Assembly (NCBI GenBank): GCA_964388455.1
Contig: CAYMAN010000001.1
Coordinates: forward strand, 62,001-126,000
DNA: 64,000 nt
Reading direction: 5' to 3'
DNA from: JBBRWO01 sp964388455
GTDB taxonomy: Bacteria; Actinomycetota; Coriobacteriia; Anaerosomatales; JAAXUF01
Shown: positions 7,524 to 16,264 of the stretch, piece by piece
How the letters are laid out: every line of letters begins with the position of its first letter
Numbering within the stretch: position 1 is the stretch's first letter
Notes under the pieces: generated by a model
Told to the model about the DNA's origin: nothing
What the model saw: only the letters and a program-made list of their open reading frames with translations
Database searches by the model: none
Made by a program: the position numbers and the translations under genes

Positions 7524-9062
7524 CTAGATCCTGGAGGTCTGCGCCGCCGGCACGAGCTTTTTGGGCGTCACCTTGTAGCCGAGCGGGATGCCAAAGAGCA
7601 GTCGCGTCTGAGCCTCAAGCGCCGGCAGCGTACCCAAATAGAAGCCGAGGAACATCATCGTGAACCACATCGCGCCGATCTCGATGGCGGTCTTCGCGCG
7701 CGACACGCTGTCGGGTGGCGGACAGCGCCACAGCTCGAACACGATGGTAGACGCGATTGTCACACCACCCACGCTGAGTAGTATGCGGAGCACCTCGAGG
7801 TTCTGCGCGATTCCCGAGTGCCAGCCGGGACTGTACCAGTGCATGGTGGCGTAGCGAGAGCTGATCGCGTAGATGCTGGCGAGGATGAACCAGGTCGCGA
7901 CGCGCAGCACGTGATCGTGCAGCACCTGGCCGAGGCGGAACGTCGTCGAACCGCGCATGGCCCCTGGCTTGAGCGCGAGCTGCCCGGTGATGTAGCCGAC
8001 GTCCTCGGCACCCCACGCGTGGCGCTTGACCTGGTGGAAGCGGTTCGACATCGCGTCTGCCCAGCCGTCGCCGTCGGTCGCGTCGCCCTGGGTCGGCAGG
8101 AACACCGACACCGTCGAGATCTCCTCGCCGGACTCGAACAGGCAGTTCAGGAACGAGTGCCAGTCCTCGGAGATCACAGAAGGGTCCCACCAGCCGCACC
8201 TCTCGGCGAGCTTGAGGGAGAGCGTGTAGGTGGAGATGGGGAGCGGTTGGTAGAACGGCATCGCGAGCTCGGCCATCTGCATGGTGTGTGACAGCCACGT
8301 GATGAAGCGGATGGGTGCCGGCACGTGCCAGATGTTGTTGTAGTAGAAGAGCGGCGCCTGCCAGAAGGTCAGGTAGCGCTGCTCGTCGGCCGCGAACATA
8401 CTCGCCACCGCCGAGAAGTACTTGGGGTGCAGCACCGAATCCGCGTCGCAGGAGGTGATGGTCGTGAGCTCGAGGTCGACGCCGGTCGCAACGAGGACCT
8501 TGTGCGCCTCCTTGGCGGCCCATGCCTCATTGGAGCTCTTGCCGGGCTCGTCGCCGGGGATGCCGGCGGGGTGTACGGTGACGATGACGTTGAGGAACCT
8601 GCCAGCGTACTCGGCGGCGAGCGCTTCGCCCTTGGCGCGCGCGTCGAGCTCGCGCTCCTCCATGCCGAGAACCGGGATGATCCGCTCAGCCGCGCGATGC
8701 TGGGAGGCGAGGCCGTCGAGCGTACGACGCAGGATGTCGATCGGCTCTTTGTAGTTCGGGATGATGATGACGTGGCGAGTGTCGGAGGGCGCGAAGCCGA
8801 AGGGTCCGGCCTCGTCCTCGGCTAGTGTCCAGTCTCGGCTCAGGGCCTGCTGGCGCTGGCGCTCGCCGTAGAGCGCGAACCCGAAGGTGATGACGCCGCG
8901 AACGACCATGTAGCCCATGAACAGTGTCGCGAAGACGAGCCACGCGCGCGGGAACAAGAACGTACCGAGCACCGCGAAAACGATGAGCGTCCACGACACG
9001 ATGCCCGGCAGCATGTGTCCAAAATTGCGCTGTGTGCCGTGCTGGATGGTGCCGTTCGCCAC
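7524..9062 (-). CDS. Membrane-bound family 2 glycosyltransferase
   Basis: 512 aa. Two N-terminal membrane helices (SWTLIVFAVLGTFLFPRAWLVFATLFMGYMVV) precede a cytosolic GT-A domain with HVIIIPNYKE, a CDAD motif (DxD-type metal/nucleotide-sugar site) and downstream acidic residues (SEDWHSF). At least three C-terminal helices close the protein, the layout of processive or lipid-linked sugar transferases. I prefer the GTG at 9062 because AGGGAG lies five bases before it; the ATG at 9077 has no clear ribosome-binding site. The donor and acceptor are unknown, and no polysaccharide cluster surrounds it. Confidence 0.75.
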   Translation of the reverse strand: MANGTIQHGTQRNFGHMLPGIVSWTLIVFAVLGTFLFPRAWLVFATLFMGYMVVRGVITFGFALYGERQRQQALSRDWTLAEDEAGPFGFAPSDTRHVIIIPNYKEPIDILRRTLDGLASQHRAAERIIPVLGMEERELDARAKGEALAAEYAGRFLNVIVTVHPAGIPGDEPGKSSNEAWAAKEAHKVLVATGVDLELTTITSCDADSVLHPKYFSAVASMFAADEQRYLTFWQAPLFYYNNIWHVPAPIRFITWLSHTMQMAELAMPFYQPLPISTYTLSLKLAERCGWWDPSVISEDWHSFLNCLFESGEEISTVSVFLPTQGDATDGDGWADAMSNRFHQVKRHAWGAEDVGYITGQLALKPGAMRGSTTFRLGQVLHDHVLRVATWFILASIYAISSRYATMHWYSPGWHSGIAQNLEVLRILLSVGGVTIASTIVFELWRCPPPDSVSRAKTAIEIGAMWFTMMFLGFYLGTLPALEAQTRLLFGIPLGYKVTPKKLVPAAQTSRI

Positions 9063-9161
9063 AAGATCTCCCTGCATGTTCCCGCGGCCCGACTGACCGC
9101 AGCACGTCCCGTGATTGTACCCCGCATGCCTCCGAGCAAGCGCTCGACGGATGCCGTTTCG

Positions 9162-10454
9162 TTACGGGCGCGACTCCCAGCGACGCATGATGGTCTGCTC
9201 ACGGCTCGGCCCCACGGCGATGATCGAGACAGGCACGTCGGCCAGGTCCTCGATGAACGTGATGTAGTCGCGCGCGTTCTTGGGAAGTTCCTCGAAGGTG
9301 CGGCAGTGCGTGATGTCCTCGCCCAGCCAGCCGGGGAGCTCCTCGTAGATCGGCTTGGCGTGATGGAAGATCGTCTGGTGCGACGGGATCGTGTTGTAGC
9401 GCTTGCCCTCGTACTCGTAGGCGACGCAGACCTTGATCGTCTCGACCGCAGAGAGGACGTCGAGCTTGGTTATGACCAGATCGGTCAGGCCGTTGACCTG
9501 GACCGCGTAGCGCGCGATGACGCCGTCGTACCAGCCGCAGCGGCGCTGGCGACCGGTGGTGGTTCCCCACTCGCCGCCCACCTTCTGCAGCAGCTCGCCC
9601 GTCTCGTCGTGCAGCTCGGTCGGGAACGGGCCCGAACCGACGCGGGTGATGTAGGCCTTGGCGATGCCGAGAACCCGGTCGATCGAGCGGGGCCCGACGC
9701 CGGCACCGGTGCATGCGCCGCCGGCTGTGCACGGCGAGCTCGTCACGAACGGGTACGTCCCGTGGTCGATGTCGAGCAGCGTGCCCTGCGCGCCCTCGAA
9801 GAAGACGTACTGATCGGCCTCGAGCGCCTTGTTGATGATGGTGGAGGTGTCGGCGATCATCGGGCGGATGCGCTCGGCGTACGTGAGGTACTCCTCGGCG
9901 ATCTCCTCGACGGTATAGGTGGGGAGGTCGTAGATCTTGAAGAGGATGTCGTTCTTCTCGTGCAGTGCGGCCTCGAGCTTCTTGCGGAAGATGTGCTCGT
10001 CGGTGAGGTCCTGGACGCGCAGGCCCATGCGGCTCGCCTTGTCCTGGTACGCGGGACCGATGCCACGGCGCGTGGTGCCGATCTCGTTGCCACCGAGGCG
10101 ACGCTCGCTCGCGCCGTCAAGATCGCGATGGTACGGCATGATCAGGTGCGCGTTGGCGCTGATCAGGAGGCGGTGCGTGGAGAGGCCGTCGGCCTCGAGC
10201 TGGTCCATCTCGGCGAGGAGGACCTTGGGGTCGATGACGACGCCGTTGCCGATGACCGGGGTGATGTGTGGATACATGATCCCGGACGGGATGAGGTGCA
10301 GCTTGAGCGTGCGGCCACCGTGGATGATGGTGTGCCCCGCGTTGTTGCCGCCTTGATAGCGAACGACGTAATCCATGTCGTCGGCCAAGAGATCGGTAAT
10401 CTTACCCTTGCCTTCGTCGCCCCACTGAGCGCCGACCAGCACGATGCCTGCCAT
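9162..10454 (-). CDS. purA: Adenylosuccinate synthetase PurA
   Basis: 430 aa enzyme joining aspartate to IMP with GTP. MAGIVLVGAQWGDEGKGKITD fixes the start at 10454 and gives the GTP-binding P-loop; GGNNAGHTI, IGNGVVIDP, GTTRRGIGPAY and TTGRQRRCGW are characteristic. It is monocistronic in appearance, with 98 bases to the glycosyltransferase start and a divergent gene upstream. Confidence 0.97.
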   Translation of the reverse strand: MAGIVLVGAQWGDEGKGKITDLLADDMDYVVRYQGGNNAGHTIIHGGRTLKLHLIPSGIMYPHITPVIGNGVVIDPKVLLAEMDQLEADGLSTHRLLISANAHLIMPYHRDLDGASERRLGGNEIGTTRRGIGPAYQDKASRMGLRVQDLTDEHIFRKKLEAALHEKNDILFKIYDLPTYTVEEIAEEYLTYAERIRPMIADTSTIINKALEADQYVFFEGAQGTLLDIDHGTYPFVTSSPCTAGGACTGAGVGPRSIDRVLGIAKAYITRVGSGPFPTELHDETGELLQKVGGEWGTTTGRQRRCGWYDGVIARYAVQVNGLTDLVITKLDVLSAVETIKVCVAYEYEGKRYNTIPSHQTIFHHAKPIYEELPGWLGEDITHCRTFEELPKNARDYITFIEDLADVPVSIIAVGPSREQTIMRRWESRP

Positions 10455-10678
10455 GCGAGAACCCGTTTCCCGAAATCGAACGTCCATCGGACGCTACAGT
10501 ATAGCGGAGCGCATGAAGGAGCGTGGGTGAATCATGCCGCGCGCACGCGAAACTGGCTTGAATCCTGCAGGAACCTGCTCACCTCCGCACCGACGGATGC
10601 CGATGGGACTATATTGGTGCCCTGCGCACTACGTCAGAAGCTCGCGCCACCGGAGAACCCACTGTTGAGGTAGGCCAC

Positions 10679-11863
10679 ATGAGTACCTGCATCTCTAGAA
10701 ATCGACGGTCATCCCTTCTGCTCGCGATTGCGCTCACGCTCACTGTTTTGTCGATGCTTGCGTTCGCTAAGCCCGCGTTCGCTGTGAAGTACGACCCGCT
10801 GAACGTGATCTCATATGACACCTGGCGTGGCTCGTCGTCGATGTCGGCTGCAGACATTCAGGCGTTCCTCGAGACGAAACCGGGCCCTCTCAAGACGCTC
10901 GTGGCGAAAGACCACGCGGGAGTCAAGAAGAGCGCGGCGGTGATCATCTGGGAAGCTGCGCGTTACTGGAACCTGAATCCCAAGGTGATTCTTGCGACGC
11001 TCGACAAGGAGCAGTCCCTCATCTCGCAGGCTCCGCACGTCAAGACCGCGACTCACCCTCACGGGACCTATGACTACCACATCCCCAAGGCGATGGGTTG
11101 CGGCATCTACAAGGGCAGCAAGAACACGTATCCGGGGTTTGGGAAGCAGGTCTGGAACGGGGCACGCAAGCTGTCGACCTACGAGGTGGCCGGCACAGAG
11201 GGTGGCCAGCTGCTCGGCGGCTGGAAGCCCGGGACCGCGATTCGGGTGTACTCCTATCCGGCCAAGGCAAGGATCACGATCGTTCCGAAGAACGCCTGCA
11301 CGTGGTCTCTCTACGTGTACACGCCCTACTATCCGCAGAAGTCGTTCTGGGACATCTACGTGCGGCACTTTGGCGACCCGCAGCAACCGGCACGCATGCG
11401 GCCGGTGTACCGGTTCGTGCACCGCTCCAACGGGTCGATCCGCTACACGTCGAGCGAGACCGAGCGCTATGGACTGATCAAGCGCTGGGCTCGCACCTAT
11501 CGCTACAGCGGTATCGCCTTCTCGGTCGACACGAGCGCTACCGGCAACTCGAAGCCACTGTATCGCCTGTATAACCCGAGCACGGAACGGTGGAGGTACA
11601 CCCCCTACGAGAGGACCCGTACCAGCCTGCTAGCCACACACGACTGGCGCTCCCGTGGAGCGGTCGCCAAGGTCTCGCTTGGCACTACAGGGACCCCCGT
11701 CTACAAGCTGGAGAATCGGCGGACCCACGCGAGCTACTTCACGGCTTCCGCCGCCAGGAAGCAGGCGATGTGCTACGGCCGCGGTGCAACGCACTACTAC
11801 CGCGGAGTGGCGTTCCGGCTCGAGAAGTCGGTTACCGCTACGATTCCGGTCGGTTCGCCGTAG
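10679..11863 (+). CDS. Secreted protein with lytic-type N-terminal domain and DUF5648-like repeats
   Basis: 394 aa. A signal peptide (basic N terminus, hydrophobic core, AFA before Val-Lys) directs export. Residues ~40-210 contain IIWEAARYWNLNPKVILATLDKEQS, reminiscent of glucosaminidase/lysozyme-like domains found in exported actinobacterial proteins, though I cannot name the catalytic residues. The C-terminal half has three imperfect aromatic repeats (VYRFVHRSNGSIRYTSS; LYRLYNPSTERWRYTPY; VYKLENRRTHASYFTAS), each followed by a YRG/SRG-type segment, which fits DUF5648 wall-associated repeats. RBS GAGG upstream. Likely cell-surface; enzymatic role unproven. Confidence 0.65.
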   Translation: MSTCISRNRRSSLLLAIALTLTVLSMLAFAKPAFAVKYDPLNVISYDTWRGSSSMSAADIQAFLETKPGPLKTLVAKDHAGVKKSAAVIIWEAARYWNLNPKVILATLDKEQSLISQAPHVKTATHPHGTYDYHIPKAMGCGIYKGSKNTYPGFGKQVWNGARKLSTYEVAGTEGGQLLGGWKPGTAIRVYSYPAKARITIVPKNACTWSLYVYTPYYPQKSFWDIYVRHFGDPQQPARMRPVYRFVHRSNGSIRYTSSETERYGLIKRWARTYRYSGIAFSVDTSATGNSKPLYRLYNPSTERWRYTPYERTRTSLLATHDWRSRGAVAKVSLGTTGTPVYKLENRRTHASYFTASAARKQAMCYGRGATHYYRGVAFRLEKSVTATIPVGSP

Positions 11864-11945
11864 TAGCACACGGGACACGTGCGCCGCAGATTGGTCGTTG
11901 CGGTCAGGTGTGACTGAGCCCAGGGCTGTACAACTCTGAGGTTAC

Positions 11946-11975
11946 GGAGTAGGCTAGTGAGCGATAACTAACTCC
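11946..11975. promoter_or_regulatory. Possible TetR-type operator ahead of the export operon
   Basis: GGAGT (11946-11950) and ACTCC (11971-11975) are inverted, with a few further symmetric positions between, 25 bases before the first gene of an operon that ends in a TetR gene. Position is suggestive; symmetry is weak. Confidence 0.25.
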
Positions 11976-11999
11976 GACTCCGAGCCACTGAGGATATTC

Positions 12000-13271
12000 G
12001 TGCCCGCTTCCGCCTCCCGCACAGCACTGACGCTGGCCACTGCGCTCTGTTGCGTGGCGCTTGCGGGCTGCTCTTCGGGTCCGACGGAGCTTGCGGGGCG
12101 AGTCGCCGACGACAGCGTGTCGGTCCAGATTCCTTTGACCGCGATGCCGTCGGTGAATCTCGATGCCGGGTTCGCGCCGACAGCCGCACCCGGCATCACA
12201 GCCCCACAGCGCAGTGGCGTTGCGACAGCGGTCGCTCTCACCCGCATTGGCAGCGTCGCGCGCGTGGAGAGCGTCGCCGTTCAGCGCGGCGCTGTTGTTC
12301 GTGCAGGCGACGAGATCGCCCGGCTCGACGCACGCGCGCTCGACGCGAACGTGGCTGTCGCGAAAGCCTCACTCGCCAGCGCTCGGGCGCATGTCGGTGT
12401 GCTCGACGACGCGATCGACACGGTGGTCTCGAACCGCTCGACGCTCGCCTCGAACCGGCAGAAAATCGACGACGCGGCGGCGCAGCTCACAACCACTCGT
12501 GCGCAACTGGCGACCCAGCTCGCCGACCTCAAGGCGCTGCTCGCCAAGATTGAGGCGCTTGGCGCAGGCGGCGGACGGCCTCCGGTTCCGCCGGGTGGCG
12601 TCTCCACCAGCACGGTTTCGCCCGGCACACCTCCCCCGGGAACGCTCCCTCCAGGCGGGATTCCCGACCCGGCACAGGTGCGCGCGGGCATCGCAAAGCT
12701 CACGGCAGCACTCGCCAAAATTGACGCCGGTCTCGCGCAGGTCGCGAGCGGGCGTGCGAAGCTCTCCTCGGCGGGTGCGAAGCTGAGTGATGCGCGTACG
12801 CAACTGACGGACCTGCGCCGACTCGCGCGAGCAGGCGTGGACGGCGCGAAGGTGGGCGTGCAGATCGCCGAGTACCAGCGCTCGCTCGCGATACTGCGCT
12901 CCCCCGCCGACGGCACGGTGGTGAGCGTGGTGGCCGTCGGTGACGTGCTCGCTCCCGGCGCGACCGTCGCCGAGATCCGGCCCAGCGGCCTCCCGCGCGT
13001 CACCACCTGGATCGCACCCGAGCAGCTGGCCGGCATCGAGGTCGGCACGCAGGTAGAGGTGAGCGCCGACTGGTTCGCCGACGACGGTGGCCCCATCCCC
13101 GGCCGAGTCACCTCCATCAGCACGCGAGCCGAGTACCCGCCGACCTCCTTCGCGACCAGCGAGATCCACCTCACGCGAGCGATTCGCGTGGAAATGACGC
13201 TCTCCCCCGCCGCCGAGCAACCCGCGCTGCCTCCAGGCACGCCGGTCGACGTGCGGTTTCTCGGCAAGTAG
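12000..13271 (+). CDS. HlyD/membrane-fusion-type lipoprotein
   Basis: 423 aa from a GTG start with GAGGAT upstream. VALAGCSS is a lipobox, so the protein should be a lipid-anchored periplasmic-side adaptor. A lipoyl/barrel-sandwich half (ARVESVAVQRGAVVRAGDEIARLD) is followed by a long Ala-rich coiled coil. The coil is broken by a Pro/Gly-rich stretch at about residues 195-230, and the matching lipoyl half (LRSPADGTVVSVVAVGDVLAPGATVAEI) and beta-barrel follow. It is the first gene of the export operon. Unlike the next gene it has a lipobox instead of a membrane anchor, so two different adaptors serve one transporter. Confidence 0.8.
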   Translation: MPASASRTALTLATALCCVALAGCSSGPTELAGRVADDSVSVQIPLTAMPSVNLDAGFAPTAAPGITAPQRSGVATAVALTRIGSVARVESVAVQRGAVVRAGDEIARLDARALDANVAVAKASLASARAHVGVLDDAIDTVVSNRSTLASNRQKIDDAAAQLTTTRAQLATQLADLKALLAKIEALGAGGGRPPVPPGGVSTSTVSPGTPPPGTLPPGGIPDPAQVRAGIAKLTAALAKIDAGLAQVASGRAKLSSAGAKLSDARTQLTDLRRLARAGVDGAKVGVQIAEYQRSLAILRSPADGTVVSVVAVGDVLAPGATVAEIRPSGLPRVTTWIAPEQLAGIEVGTQVEVSADWFADDGGPIPGRVTSISTRAEYPPTSFATSEIHLTRAIRVEMTLSPAAEQPALPPGTPVDVRFLGK

Positions 13272-13336
13272 CGACGCAGTGGCGATACGACGACATGACA
13301 GCGGCACCGACGGAAGAACGGACCAGGTGAGGCGAG

Positions 13337-14119
13337 ATGGCAACTGAGACGCAGAAGCGGCCACCGATCGTTGTGGTGGTGATCGTGGTCCTGCTGGTGG
13401 CGGGAGCACTCGGCTACTGGTGGTGGAGTTCGCAGCAGACCGCCGACAACGGCGCGCTGTCAGCGAGCGGCTCCGTGGAGCTCACCGAGTTCCAGATCGC
13501 CCCGGCGATGGCGGGCCGCATCGAGACCATCACGGTTGGCGAAGGCGACAGCGTGAAGGCCGGTGCAGTGGTCGCGACGCTCGACAAGCGCGCGCTCGAG
13601 CTGCAGCTGGCGCAGGCGGTCGCGGGTGTCACGGCAGCCGAGGCGGCCGTCACCCAGGCCAAGGACGACGGCACCGCCGCAGAGGTGAAAGCCGCGCGGG
13701 CGCGACTCAAGCAGGCGAAGGCAGGCGTGGCTCTCGCCAAGGTGCAGCTGACGTACGCCACGGTGACCACTCCCAACGCGGGTGTCGTCTCGGCGGTCGC
13801 GGCCAATGCCGGGCAGAACGCGAGCCCGGGCAAGACGCTCGCGACCATCTCGGACACCAGCGACCTCTTTGTGCGCGTGTTCGTACCGGAGACGCGCATC
13901 GGCGACGTGAAGCTGGGCGCAAAGGCGACGGTGACCACCGACTCGAGCGACGCTACCTATCCCGGAGTCGTGGAATTCATCGCCTCGCAGTCCGAGTTCA
14001 CGCCCAACAACGTCGAGACCAAGGAGCAGCGCGTCAAGCTGGTCTACGAGGTGCGCGTGCGTCTCTCGGACTCGAGCGGCACGCTCAAGGCCGGCATGCC
14101 CTTGGATGTGACCTTCTAG
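13337..14119 (+). CDS. HlyD-family membrane fusion protein (YbhG-like)
   Basis: 260 aa with an N-terminal anchor helix (IVVVVIVVLLVAGALGYWWW) and a compact HlyD fold: lipoyl half (ETITVGEGDSVKAGAVVATLD), short Ala/Lys coiled coil, second lipoyl half (VTTPNAGVVSAVAANAGQNASPGKTLATI) and a beta-barrel. Such proteins link an inner ABC exporter to the outside. It is followed one base later by the first ATPase gene, and RBS GGTGAGG precedes the ATG. Substrate unknown; E. coli YbhG-YbhFSR handles drugs and cations. Confidence 0.85.
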   Translation: MATETQKRPPIVVVVIVVLLVAGALGYWWWSSQQTADNGALSASGSVELTEFQIAPAMAGRIETITVGEGDSVKAGAVVATLDKRALELQLAQAVAGVTAAEAAVTQAKDDGTAAEVKAARARLKQAKAGVALAKVQLTYATVTTPNAGVVSAVAANAGQNASPGKTLATISDTSDLFVRVFVPETRIGDVKLGAKATVTTDSSDATYPGVVEFIASQSEFTPNNVETKEQRVKLVYEVRVRLSDSSGTLKAGMPLDVTF

Positions 14120-14120
14120 C

Positions 14121-15119
14121 GTGACCGCCTCAACCGACATGCCTGTCCGAGAGACGACCGTCCTCGACGCACGCGACCTGTGCCGCGACTTCGGCGACGT
14201 GCGGGCGGTCGACGGCGTCTCGCTCACGGTGTCGCGCGGTGCCGTGTTCGGCCTGCTCGGCCCCGACGGTGCCGGCAAGTCCACGCTGATCCGCATGCTC
14301 GCGACGGTGCTCGCACCCGACTCCGGCGACGCGCTGGTCTTTGGCGACTCCGTGGTCAGCGCGCACCGGTTGGTGACGCCGCGCATCGGCTACATGTCGC
14401 AACGCTTCTCGATGTACCCCGACCTCACCGTCGCCGAGAACCTCGAGTTCTTCGCGCGCATCCGAGGCGTCCCCGCCGCACTCCGTCGCACGCGCGCTGC
14501 CTCGCTACTCGAATCGATGGGCCTCGCCGATTTCGCGGGGCGCCAGGCGCAGCACCTCTCAGGCGGCATGAAGCAGAAGCTGATGCTCGCCTCCACGCTC
14601 ATGCACGAGCCCGAGCTATTGCTGCTCGACGAGCCCACGACCGGCGTCGACCCGCTCTCCCGTCGCGAGTTCTGGCGCATCATCGCCGACCTCCAAGCCG
14701 CCGAGAAGACCGTGCTGGTCGCCACGCCCTACATGGACGAGGCCGAGCGCTGCACGCACATCGCGTTCATGGACGACGGCCACCTGCTGCACACTGGCAC
14801 GCCCGCTGAGGTGAAGGCGCTCGTGCCCGGCACGCTGTTCGAGGCCGCGGCGCCGGATCCGCGCGCGGCGCTTGCTGTGCTCTGCGGCGGGGATGGCGTC
14901 CGCAACGGCGGCACCGGCGGCGGTCTCGGCGGCGTGACCTCGGCCCACCTGTACGGCGACGTGGTGCGCGTGCTCTCGGCTCCGGGCGGCCCGAACGCCG
15001 ACCAGCTTCTCGGCAGGCTGCGGGACGCCGGCATCACGACTGCGACCGTTCAGGCGGCCGCCGTCGACATGGAAGCCGCGTTCGCCTACCTCGCCGAGCA
15101 GGGCGGTGAGGCGTCATGA
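14121..15119 (+). CDS. ABC exporter ATP-binding protein 1 (YbhF N-half-like)
   Basis: 332 aa ABC ATPase. Walker A GPDGAGKST, signature LSGGMKQKLML, Walker B LLLLDEPTTGVD and a switch region are all intact. The C-terminal ~100 residues, Gly-rich around GGTGGGLGG, match the regulatory tail of drug-export ATPases. The GTG start lies one base after the preceding stop, and the end overlaps the permease start by four bases (ATGA). E. coli YbhF is a fusion of two such domains; here they are separate genes flanking the permeases. Confidence 0.9.
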   Translation: MTASTDMPVRETTVLDARDLCRDFGDVRAVDGVSLTVSRGAVFGLLGPDGAGKSTLIRMLATVLAPDSGDALVFGDSVVSAHRLVTPRIGYMSQRFSMYPDLTVAENLEFFARIRGVPAALRRTRAASLLESMGLADFAGRQAQHLSGGMKQKLMLASTLMHEPELLLLDEPTTGVDPLSRREFWRIIADLQAAEKTVLVATPYMDEAERCTHIAFMDDGHLLHTGTPAEVKALVPGTLFEAAAPDPRAALAVLCGGDGVRNGGTGGGLGGVTSAHLYGDVVRVLSAPGGPNADQLLGRLRDAGITTATVQAAAVDMEAAFAYLAEQGGEAS

Positions 15120-16264
15120 TCGCAGCGGCCCTCTCCCGCGTCGGAGCCATCGCGCGCAAGGAGTTCATCCACATCGGGCGCGACCCGCGCATGCTCATGG
15201 CGGTGCTCATCGTGCCGATCATGCAGCTGCTGCTGTTCTCCTACGCGATCAGCTTCGACGTGAAAGACGTCCCGACCGTGGTGCTCGACCAGGACCGGAC
15301 CACGGCGAGCCGCGCGTACCTGCAGACCTATCGCTCCTCGGACTTCTTCGCGGTGAAGGGGTCGATCGCCGACCTTGCCGGTGTGGACAACGCGTTCGAG
15401 CGCAACCTCGCCGAGGTGGCGGTCGTGGTGCCGTCCGGCTTTGGGCGCTCACTCGCGCGCGGCGAGAAACCTCAGGTAGCGGTGTTGGTGGACGGCACCG
15501 AGCCCAACTCGGCGGCGCTGGGTCAGGCCTACGCGATCGCGCTCAACCAGCTCTACAGCAACGAAGTGCTGGTGGAATGGGCCGACCGTCAGGGGCTGGA
15601 TACCACGCAGCTAGGACGGCTCGAACCGCGCGTCCGCACCTGGTACAACCCGGAACGTAAGTCGGCGGACTTCCTGATTCCCGGGCTCATGGTGGTCATC
15701 ATCATGATCGTCACCGTGCAACAGACCGCCGTCACGCTCGTGCGAGAACGCGACCTGGGCACACAGGAGCAGATGATGGTGAGTCCGCTGCGACTCCCTG
15801 AGCTGATGCTCGCAAAGCTGCTGCCGTGGACGGTGCTCGCGTTCTTCGACATGATGGTGATCGCGCTGGTGGGTCTCGGCTTCTTCCAGATTCCCCTGCG
15901 CGGAAGCGTCGGATTCCTCGCGGTGGCAGCGGCGTTCTTCGTGTTCGCGTCGCTCGGCCTAGGGCTGATCATCTCGGCGCTGGCGCCCAGCATGGAATCG
16001 GCGAACATCATCGCTCTCATGGTCGCGTTCCTGCCGGCGTTCATTCTTTCGGGCTTCGCATTCCCGCTCGAGTCGATCCCGCGCTTCTTGCAGGCGGTGA
16101 GCTACCTCTTCCCGGCGCGCTACATGATCATCATCTCGCGCGGTGTGTTCCTCAAGGGCGCCGGGTTAGCCGAACTGTGGCCACAGCTCGCGCTGCTCGC
16201 GGGCTACTCGGTACTCGTGATCATCATCGCGTCGGTCCTCTACGGCAGGAGGGCCGCCCGATGA
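15116..16264 (+). CDS. ABC-2 type permease 1 (YbhS-like)
   Basis: 382 aa. One N-terminal helix is followed by a large extracytoplasmic domain (about residues 45-175, with VVLDQDRTTASRAYL), then a membrane block of five helices including LIPGLMVVIIMIVTVQQTAVTLVRERDLGTQEQMMVSPL, the hallmark of ABC-2 exporters. The ATG overlaps the ATPase stop (ATGA) and the TGA overlaps the next ATG, so the subunits are translationally coupled. It is likely to form a heterodimer with the next gene product. Confidence 0.9.
   Translation: MIAAALSRVGAIARKEFIHIGRDPRMLMAVLIVPIMQLLLFSYAISFDVKDVPTVVLDQDRTTASRAYLQTYRSSDFFAVKGSIADLAGVDNAFERNLAEVAVVVPSGFGRSLARGEKPQVAVLVDGTEPNSAALGQAYAIALNQLYSNEVLVEWADRQGLDTTQLGRLEPRVRTWYNPERKSADFLIPGLMVVIIMIVTVQQTAVTLVRERDLGTQEQMMVSPLRLPELMLAKLLPWTVLAFFDMMVIALVGLGFFQIPLRGSVGFLAVAAAFFVFASLGLGLIISALAPSMESANIIALMVAFLPAFILSGFAFPLESIPRFLQAVSYLFPARYMIIISRGVFLKGAGLAELWPQLALLAGYSVLVIIIASVLYGRRAAR

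Noticed and set aside
10455..10678. Possible c-di-AMP (ydaO-type) riboswitch before the secreted protein, because of GGGTGAATC and GGAGAACCCA fragments
   Set aside because: The pieces are in the wrong order and the conserved core and pseudoknot segments are missing. I see only an unassigned 224-base intergenic region with a TATATT that could be a -10 box.
12369..13409. Long antisense reading frames, for example opposite the HlyD genes and opposite the P-type ATPases
   Set aside because: They are by-products of high GC content: strange amino-acid composition (Arg/His/Ala-rich), no ribosome-binding sites and a well-supported gene on the other strand.
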